Shown here: one piece after another, positions 50,886 to 64,000 of the stretch
Position numbering within the stretch: position 1 is the stretch's first letter
Layout: each line of letters begins with the position of its first letter
Assembly: GCA_022711755.1 (NCBI GenBank)
Contig: JAKLEA010000007.1
Location: forward strand, 62,001 to 126,000
From: Planctomycetota bacterium
GTDB lineage: Bacteria > Planctomycetota > Brocadiia > SM23-32 > JAKLEA01
DNA length: 64,000 nucleotides
Reading direction: 5' to 3'
Translations under genes and position numbers: made by a program
Notes under the pieces: model-generated
The model's input: the letters and a program-made list of their open reading frames with translations, nothing else
What the model was told of the DNA's origin: nothing
The model's database searches: none

Positions 50886-51100
50886 GCGTTTTTTTCTTTT
50901 TTGCTCCGGGCCGGTTGCGTCTCGCCCGGAGGCGGCCAAACGCCTTATCGCCTCTCGAAAAGGCCGTTTCGCCGATGCGGAGCGCTTCTCTCCGCGCGGA
51001 GATGCTGACGACCAGGCGGCCTTTTACAGGCCCCGATTTTTCCAGGCCCGCAAGGGCTGCCGACAACAGTAAAGACTGAGAAAATTCAAGGAGCACAAAG
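50886..51100 (+). promoter_or_regulatory. Structured rplJ-rplL spacer
   Basis: A T-rich run (GTTTTTTTCTTTTTT) follows the rplJ stop, preceded by a weak GCC/GGC stem. Then come a perfect 8-bp hairpin CTCCGGGC/GCCCGGAG (50904-50931) and a long-range stem AAAAGGCCG/CGGCCTTTT (50958-50966 with 51017-51025) enclosing a GCGGAG-type inner hairpin. It may allow partial termination or RNA processing that raises rplL expression relative to rplJ. No clear promoter found. Confidence 0.5.
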
Positions 51101-51508
51101 ATGGACCAACTCTCCCCCAAGGTAGCGGAAATACTCGAGAAGATAAAAGAGCTGACTCTGATGGAAGCCAGCCAGCTCGTCAAGGCGATGGAAGAGACTT
51201 TCGGCGTCAGCACGGCGATCGTTGCCGCCGGCCCCGCTGCGGCCGCCGGAGCACCTGCTGCGGCGGCGGCTGAGGCTGCCCCCGCCGAGGCTTCGACCTT
51301 TGACGTGATCCTGAAGACCGCCGGTAACGCGAAGATACCGGTAATCAAGGTCGTCCGCGCAGAGACCGGTCTCGGGCTAAAGGAAGCCAAGGCCCTCGTT
51401 GACAGCGCCCCACAGCCCGTGAAGGAAGACCTCTCCAAGGAAGACGCTGAAAAGCTTGCCGCAGCGCTGAAAGAAGCCGGCGGCGAAGTCGAACTGAAGC
51501 CCAGGTAG
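51101..51508 (+). CDS. rplL: 50S ribosomal protein L7/L12
   Basis: 135 residues, AAGGAG 7 bases before the ATG. N-terminal dimerisation domain, an alanine-rich hinge (about 43-65), and a C-terminal domain with [20 protein letters not shown] that contacts translation GTPases. Present in several copies per ribosome, so higher expression than rplJ is expected. Confidence 0.97.
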   Translation: MDQLSPKVAEILEKIKELTLMEASQLVKAMEETFGVSTAIVAAGPAAAAGAPAAAAAEAAPAEASTFDVILKTAGNAKIPVIKVVRAETGLGLKEAKALVDSAPQPVKEDLSKEDAEKLAAALKEAGGEVELKPR

Positions 51509-51519
51509 CGGCCGCATAT

Positions 51520-51646
51520 GCGGAACGCGGTTTTTCTGAAGAGCGTTCTGCGCAGTTACGCCCGGTATCGGCCGCCGCAGATGCAAGTCCGCATGCGCCG
51601 GGCGCAGTCCGCGTGAGACGCGATTTGCGCGTACCCGGCTGCGCAT
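51520..51646 (+). promoter_or_regulatory. Structured rplL-rpoB spacer
   Basis: Two stems fill the gap before rpoB: GCGGAACGC (51520-51528) with GCGTTCTGC (51543-51551), and a bulged 10-bp stem ATGCGCCGGG (51593-51602) with CCCG plus GCGCAT (51634-51646) around an inner CGCGT/ACGCG hairpin. In E. coli the same interval holds an attenuator and an RNase III site that reduce rpoBC expression relative to rplL. A similar role here is inference. Confidence 0.5.
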
Positions 51647-51684
51647 CTTGTCTTCCGGACGATCCTTTCATACAGGACCTGAAG

Positions 51685-55368
<3,684 letters not shown>

Positions 55369-55441
55369 AATGCGCAATTGATGGAGCCGGCGGGCATGCC
55401 CTAGCCGGTTCAATGTTCCGAAACGTCTGGAGAACATGCAA

Positions 55442-59557
<4,116 letters not shown>

Positions 59558-59595
59558 TTTCAATGGAACCGGGATAAGTCTTTTTGGAGAAGTAG

Positions 59596-59970
59596 ATGCC
59601 GACGATCAATCAGTTGGTCCGCAAGGGACGCCAGAAGGTTAAGAACCGCTCGAAGCGCCCCGATCTGGAATCGTGCCCGCAGAAGCGCGGCGTTTGCGTG
59701 CAGGTAATGACGCGCACGCCCAAGAAGCCGAACTCCGCCCTGCGCAAGGTCGCAAGGGTGAGGTTGTCCAACGGTAAGGTTGTGACTGCGTACATCCCCG
59801 GCGAAGGGCACAACCTGCAGGAACCGAGCGTGGTCCTCGTGCGCGGGGGCCGTGTCAGAGACCTGCCGGGAGTCCGGTATCATATCATCCGCGGCAAGCT
59901 TGACGCTGCCGGGGTTGAAGGCAGGCACCGCAGCCGTTCCAAGTACGGAACGAAGTCCCCGAAGGCGTAA
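59596..59970 (+). CDS. rpsL: 30S ribosomal protein S12
   Basis: 124 residues, GGAG 6 bases before the [23 protein letters not shown] and [20 protein letters not shown] are the decoding-centre loops. Lys43 (E. coli K42) is conserved. Residue 88, lysine in most bacteria (GGRVKDLPG), is arginine here (GGRVRDLPG); this is the K88R change known from streptomycin-resistant mycobacteria. First gene of the str cluster. Confidence 0.98.
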   Translation: MPTINQLVRKGRQKVKNRSKRPDLESCPQKRGVCVQVMTRTPKKPNSALRKVARVRLSNGKVVTAYIPGEGHNLQEPSVVLVRGGRVRDLPGVRYHIIRGKLDAAGVEGRHRSRSKYGTKSPKA

Positions 59971-59990
59971 TTGAAGGAACCATAACGCAA

Positions 59991-60464
59991 ATGGCGCTCA
60001 AGTTCAGAAGCACTAACGTATTCCTCAAGCCGGACGTGAGCTTCAAGAGCCGACTTGTTTCGAAGTTCATCAACTACATAATGGTTCAGGGCAAGAAGAG
60101 CGTCGCTGAACGCACATTCTATGAAGCCATGGCCATATGCCACGAACGTGAACCGGACGTTGAACCGCTTGAGCTTTTTGAGAAGGCCGTGGACAATGTC
60201 CGTCCATCCGTTGAAGTCCGTTCGAAACGTATCGGCGGCGCTACCTACCAGGTACCGACACCAGTCAGGTCGGACCGTCAGACGGCCCTCGCCTTCCGGT
60301 GGATTCTGACGGCCACGCGCGGACGCAAGGGACGCCCCTTCCCGCAACGGCTTGCCGATGAATTGATTGACGCCTACAAGAGACAGGGCACCGCGATTAC
60401 GCAAAAGGAAAATACGCACAAGATGGCGGACGCAAACAAAGCATTCGCCCACTTTGCGCGATAA
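59991..60464 (+). CDS. rpsG: 30S ribosomal protein S7
   Basis: 157 residues. [20 protein letters not shown] and [20 protein letters not shown] are the conserved S7 blocks binding the 3' domain of 16S rRNA. The C-terminus [14 protein letters not shown] is standard. AAGGA lies 12 bases upstream of the ATG, a long spacing. Ends before a strong terminator. Confidence 0.97.
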   Translation: MALKFRSTNVFLKPDVSFKSRLVSKFINYIMVQGKKSVAERTFYEAMAICHEREPDVEPLELFEKAVDNVRPSVEVRSKRIGGATYQVPTPVRSDRQTALAFRWILTATRGRKGRPFPQRLADELIDAYKRQGTAITQKENTHKMADANKAFAHFAR

Positions 60465-60506
60465 ACCAAGTTTGATCGCCGAACTTTACCGAGTTCGGTA
60501 AACAAG

Positions 60507-60544
60507 AAAACCCGGTATCGCTACCGCGATTCCGGGTTTTTCCT
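60507..60544 (+). terminator. Rho-independent terminator between rpsG and fusA
   Basis: AAAACCCGG-T-ATCGC, loop TACC, GCGAT-T-CCGGGTTTT: a 14-bp stem with one T-T mismatch, followed by TCCTTT. It separates fusA from rpsL-rpsG. A possible promoter for fusA follows (TTGACC at 60545 and CATAAT at 60565), but its spacing of 14 is short. Confidence 0.85.
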
Positions 60545-60623
60545 TTGACCGACGGCACGCTTGACATAATGTCGTCCGAATCAGCTCCCCCCCGGGCGAC
60601 CGCAAATACAGGACCTTGACTTC

Positions 60624-62726
60624 ATGGATTCCCCAAAAGTCCCGCTTGACAGAATCAGAAACATCGGCATCGTCGCCCACATAGACGCCGGCAAGACCAC
60701 TACGACCGAACGCATCATTTACTACTCCGGCCGTTCGCACAAGCTCGGTGAAGTCCATGAAGGAACCGCCATCATGGACTGGATGCCGCAGGAGCAGGAG
60801 CGCGGCATTACGATCACCGCCGCCGCCACAACATGCTACTGGAACGGGCCGGAATCGCGCGAATCCGGAAATCCTGATTTCAAGCACCGCATCAATATCA
60901 TTGATACGCCCGGCCATGTTGACTTCACCGCCGAAGTGGAGCGCAGTCTGCGGGTACTTGACGGATGCATAGTTGTGTTCTGCGGGGTCGGCGGGGTCGA
61001 GGCACAGAGCGAAACGGTATGGCGTCAGGCTGACCGTTACCGGGTCCCCAGAATATGCTTTATAAACAAGCTGGATCGCCCCGGCGCGGACATGTTCCGC
61101 GTCGTTGACGATATCTCGAAGAAATTATTGGCGAAGGCTGTGCCAATTCAGATACCGTTCGGCAAAGAGGACGGGTTGATCGGCGTCATAGATATAGTTG
61201 AGCAATGCGCTTATCGCTTCGACGAAGACAGTCTCGGAAGCCGGATCGAACGTATTGAAATCCCTCAGGAATGCAGAGAGATGGCCGACCATCAGCGGGA
61301 ATTGCTCCTGGAGACGCTCGCAGAAGAACTTGACTGGTTTGCAGACGTGTTCCTTGCCGAGAACGGAATTTCAACCGCAGATATCAAGCGCGCCATCAGG
61401 GAGGCGACCATCGCCACCGCCATATTTCCCGTTATGTGCGGTTCCGCCTTCAAAAACAAGGGCATACAGAAACTGCTGGATGCTGTGTGCGATTATCTGC
61501 CCAGCCCGCTGGATGTTCCACCGGTCGAGGGAATTTCACCGAAAGACCCTGACGCGAAGATCAAGCGCGAAGCATCCCCGGATGAACCGCTGGCAGCGCT
61601 TGCCTTCAAAATTCAGGCCGACAAACACGGCGACCTGACATATATCAGGATATACAGCGGCACGATCAAGGCCGGACAACGCGTTTATAACGTTGAAAGA
61701 GACAAACCGGAGCTTGTCAGCAGGCTCTTTTTAATGCACGCCAACGGCAGGGACATTGTCGAAACCGCTTCGGCAGGCGAGATAGTCGCCGTCCTGGGTT
61801 TCAAATGGACTGTCACCGGCGACACTCTTTGCGAAAAGCATAAACCCATCATCCTTGAGCAGATCCGCTTTCCTGATACGGTCATCAGCATGGCCATCGA
61901 GCCGAAGACCCAGGCTGAACGCGAGAAACTGGCGTTGGCGCTTGGTCGTCTTGCCAAGGAGGATCCGACCTTCAAAGTGCTCATCAATCCGGAAACAGGC
62001 CAGACAATCGTCTCCGGCATGGGCGAACTGCACCTCGAAATCATCCATGACAGGCTGGTCCGCGAATACAACCTTCAGGCCAATGTCGGAAATCCGCGCG
62101 TAGCATATCGCGAGACGGCGAGAGGCGAAGCTACGGTCGAAACCAAGTTCATCAGACAGACCGGCGGACGCGGACAATATGCGCATGTCATTCTTAAGCT
62201 CGAACCATTCAAGGGAACCGAACCTGTCACATTTGAAGCATCGCTCAAGGGTGACGATATACCAAGACAATTCATCAAGGTTATCGAGCAGAGCATCAAA
62301 GAAACTGCGACTGGCGGGGTGAGCATAGGTTTCCCTTTAATTGACGTCAAGGTTACGCTTCTCGGCGGAAGCGCGCATCCCGTTGACTCCAACGATATAG
62401 CATTCAGCTCATGTGCATCACTGGCGTTGAAAGAGGCGGTGGAGGAAGCCGGAAGCGTCATCCTGGAGCCAATAATGCGCCTGGAGGTGGTGACGCCGGA
62501 GGAGTATCTGGGCGACGTTCTTGGAAACCTGAATGCGCGCAGGGCATTAATACAGGGGATCGAACATAAAGGTTACCTGCAAACCATCAAGGTCGAGGTT
62601 CCCCTGCTCGAAATGTTCGGATACGCAACCGTCCTCCGGAGTCAGACGCAGGGGCGCGGCAGCTTCACGATGGAACCGCTGGCGTATCGCCCCGCCGCTC
62701 CAGGGATTATTGACGGGATGCTCTGA
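60624..62726 (+). CDS. fusA: Elongation factor G
   Basis: 700 residues, AGGA 10 bases upstream. It catalyses GTP-driven translocation on the ribosome. G-domain motifs: [14 protein letters not shown] (about 19-32), [14 protein letters not shown] (switch I), [18 protein letters not shown]. Domain II-V motifs: [51 protein letters not shown] short insertion ([17 protein letters not shown]) precedes the DTPG strand. Many phyla carry two or more EF-G paralogues; str-cluster position argues this is a housekeeping copy. Confidence 0.95.
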   Translation: MDSPKVPLDRIRNIGIVAHIDAGKTTTTERIIYYSGRSHKLGEVHEGTAIMDWMPQEQERGITITAAATTCYWNGPESRESGNPDFKHRINIIDTPGHVDFTAEVERSLRVLDGCIVVFCGVGGVEAQSETVWRQADRYRVPRICFINKLDRPGADMFRVVDDISKKLLAKAVPIQIPFGKEDGLIGVIDIVEQCAYRFDEDSLGSRIERIEIPQECREMADHQRELLLETLAEELDWFADVFLAENGISTADIKRAIREATIATAIFPVMCGSAFKNKGIQKLLDAVCDYLPSPLDVPPVEGISPKDPDAKIKREASPDEPLAALAFKIQADKHGDLTYIRIYSGTIKAGQRVYNVERDKPELVSRLFLMHANGRDIVETASAGEIVAVLGFKWTVTGDTLCEKHKPIILEQIRFPDTVISMAIEPKTQAEREKLALALGRLAKEDPTFKVLINPETGQTIVSGMGELHLEIIHDRLVREYNLQANVGNPRVAYRETARGEATVETKFIRQTGGRGQYAHVILKLEPFKGTEPVTFEASLKGDDIPRQFIKVIEQSIKETATGGVSIGFPLIDVKVTLLGGSAHPVDSNDIAFSSCASLALKEAVEEAGSVILEPIMRLEVVTPEEYLGDVLGNLNARRALIQGIEHKGYLQTIKVEVPLLEMFGYATVLRSQTQGRGSFTMEPLAYRPAAPGIIDGML

Positions 62727-62770
62727 GCGCTCCGTCCGTCAATAATAATAAAGAATTTATCGGCAGGCTA

Positions 62771-63001
62771 TTATTCAGCCGGTTTCTCGGCTTCCTTAGC
62801 CTTATTCTTGTCTTCAGCAGCCCCGCTCTTGCTCTTTATAGCGGCGGGATTGTGCTTCAATCCCTTGGACAAGGCTCTTTTAGCCATCAAGCCCATTTCC
62901 TCGTACTTAAGTTCGCCAGCTTTCATCTTCATAATCTGAGCGCGGGCGCGTGCTCTGCGCCTGCTGTGCATCATTTTGCACTCTTTCTTTCGTCTTCCCA
63001 T
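62771..63001 (-). CDS. Small, highly basic protein of unknown function
   Basis: 76 residues from ATG 63001 with AGGAG 5 bases upstream, an excellent site; the frame extends to 63127 without one. The N-terminus MGRRKKECKMMHSRRRARAR is extremely basic. The middle (QIMKMKAGELKYEEMGLMAK) is probably helical. The lysine/alanine/glutamate tail is disordered. Composition suggests nucleic-acid binding (nucleoid or ribosome associated), but there is no recognised domain. A good promoter lies at 63065-63093. Convergent with fusA. Confidence 0.68.
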   Translation of the reverse strand: MGRRKKECKMMHSRRRARARAQIMKMKAGELKYEEMGLMAKRALSKGLKHNPAAIKSKSGAAEDKNKAKEAEKPAE

Positions 63002-63064
63002 TGATTCTCCTGGAGTCAGTCGCCCCGCAAAGGGAGCTTTCCTTAAAAAACAATTGAAATGTTG

Positions 63065-63093
63065 CTTGTACACCATCAAACTGGACGTGTCAA
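63065..63093 (-). promoter_or_regulatory. Promoter of the small basic protein gene
   Basis: On the minus strand TTGACA (63093-63088), 17-base spacer, TACAAG (63070-63065). About 64 bases upstream of the start codon at 63001. The remainder of 63094-63254 shows nothing recognisable. Confidence 0.55.
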
Positions 63094-63254
63094 GATCGCC
63101 TCCACGACATTTCGGGGGAAAATACAACCAATTTCAAGAACATCCGTGGACCACTGACATGCTGACTCCTTCGATTGCAATGCCCGACCCTCGTCGCGCA
63201 TAATGATTGTTCTTCATGTTCGGCAAATTAACCCGCCCGCGGAAAAGACAACCA

Positions 63255-64000
63255 ATGGAAACAGTCGCCATGCAGACAGCGCGTTTCACGATTCATCCTG
63301 TCCGCGCCTTTTTTGTGCGCCTGTCGTTGACTGCGCTCATCCTGTTTTTCATAAGTAAGGTTGCATATGCCCAGAACCAGGCGCCGGCGCCGGATTCGCA
63401 GGGCATGATCCTGCTCAAGCGCATAGCGGACGTCTACGGCGCGCTGAATTCCTATTCCGACTTCACTGAACTCTACACTGAAACGAAGCTCCCCTTCGTG
63501 ACCATTGCCCAAACTTCCACCTGGAAGGTGGCGTTCTCGCGTCCGGACAGGATTTCCGTGACCGGCGGAATAGTCTGGGTCGTCTCCGATTCACAATGGC
63601 GCTGGAAGTACATAGCGCCGCTGAATCAGTTCACGAAACAGGATGCCCCTGCCATTCTTGATCCCGGGATGCTGGCGGATATTGATGAGCAGTTTGTCAC
63701 TTTAAGCGGGGCGGCGAACGTCCCTGTCATGCTTGTTCAGCCCAAACCGCTGGCTTACGTGACGGAAGGCGTCAAGTCCGCTTCCGTCGAGGGCGCGGAG
63801 GAAGTCGCCGGCAAAGCCTGTTCCGTACTCCTGATAAACCGCGCTCAGGAAGGCCGGGTTAAGGCATGGGTCGGAACCGAAGACTCGATCATTTACCGCG
63901 TCGAACTGGATTTGACCGGCGGTTTGCGAAAAACGATACGGGATGACTCGCTGTTTGAGCTAGCATCGGCGCGGGCGGTCATCACACACAAGAACGTTGA
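63255..64000 (+). CDS. Secreted LolA/DUF2092-like protein, 3' truncated by the window
   Basis: The frame is open from ATG 63255 (alternative ATG 63270) to the window end, about 248 codons. A signal peptide is clear (LSLTALILFFISKVAYAQ). The next part, MILLKRIADVYGALNSYSDF followed by WKVAFSRPDRISVTG and QWRWKYIAPLNQFTKQDAPA, is typical of DUF2092/outer-membrane-lipoprotein-sorting-like proteins that adopt the LolA half-barrel. Later AGKACSVLLIN and SIIYRVELDL fit the same fold. A periplasmic lipid- or protein-handling role is possible. The C-terminus is not visible. Confidence 0.75.
   Translation, partial: METVAMQTARFTIHPVRAFFVRLSLTALILFFISKVAYAQNQAPAPDSQGMILLKRIADVYGALNSYSDFTELYTETKLPFVTIAQTSTWKVAFSRPDRISVTGGIVWVVSDSQWRWKYIAPLNQFTKQDAPAILDPGMLADIDEQFVTLSGAANVPVMLVQPKPLAYVTEGVKSASVEGAEEVAGKACSVLLINRAQEGRVKAWVGTEDSIIYRVELDLTGGLRKTIRDDSLFELASARAVITHKNV

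Overview
The window is one contiguous piece of a bacterial chromosome, roughly 55-60% G+C by eye, with no phage, insertion sequence, CRISPR array or rRNA that I can see. The gene set suggests an uncultured, Gram-negative, heterotrophic bacterium of the planctomycete/PVC type or a neighbouring phylum. Evidence for this is a PEP-CTERM-tailed secreted protease, several secreted glycan-active proteins, a HEAT plus terpenoid-cyclase-repeat protein, a Tat-exported Gfo/Idh oxidoreductase, a SecE with extra membrane segments, and an EF-Tu switch I of a form I associate from memory with planctomycetes. I cannot name the phylum from sequence alone.

Layout. 1-10.5 kb: end of a sialidase-like gene, then mostly minus-strand secreted or envelope genes (TPR protein, large secreted unknown, PIG-L deacetylase, SxtJ/DUF5989 membrane pair, GHMP sugar kinase, HEAT/terpenoid-cyclase-like protein). 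10.7-18 kb: an RRM RNA-binding protein with a structured 3' UTR, a Gfo/Idh oxidoreductase, and a minus-strand string in which an FHA-GAF-HD-GYP signalling protein overlaps a DegT aminotransferase. 18-23 kb: a sugar-uptake and hydrolysis cluster with a GH29-like fucosidase, a MalG permease, and a solute-binding protein fused to a MalF permease; no ATPase gene is nearby. 23-26.5 kb: a VOC protein, leuA preceded by a leucine-rich leader peptide and attenuator, and a nitrilase-family amidase. 27-45.5 kb: two secreted glycan-active proteins, a compact minus-strand group (TsaC, MBL hydrolase, DUF1844, two unknowns), a CBS/ACT protein, the PEP-CTERM matrixin, two PDZ proteins, a degenerate MnmE-like GTPase, Tex and a URO-D-fold protein.

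45.7-62.7 kb is the classical translation/transcription block, all on the plus strand: tRNA-Thr(UGU), tRNA-Tyr, tRNA-Gly, tRNA-Thr(GGU), tuf, rpmG, tRNA-Trp, secE, nusG, rplK, rplA, rplJ, rplL, rpoB, rpoC, rpsL, rpsG, terminator, fusA. It supplies elongation factors, RNA polymerase beta and beta' and ribosomal proteins. Strong promoters precede the tRNAs, and structured spacers lie between rplJ, rplL and rpoB. The window closes with a small basic protein (minus) and the start of a secreted LolA/DUF2092-like protein (plus).

Most notable: the leucine attenuator of leuA (23588-24004), the binding-protein/permease fusion (20567-22891), a MnmE-like GTPase lacking the C-terminal catalytic motif (40306-41592), and an S12 that naturally carries Arg at a well-known streptomycin-resistance position.
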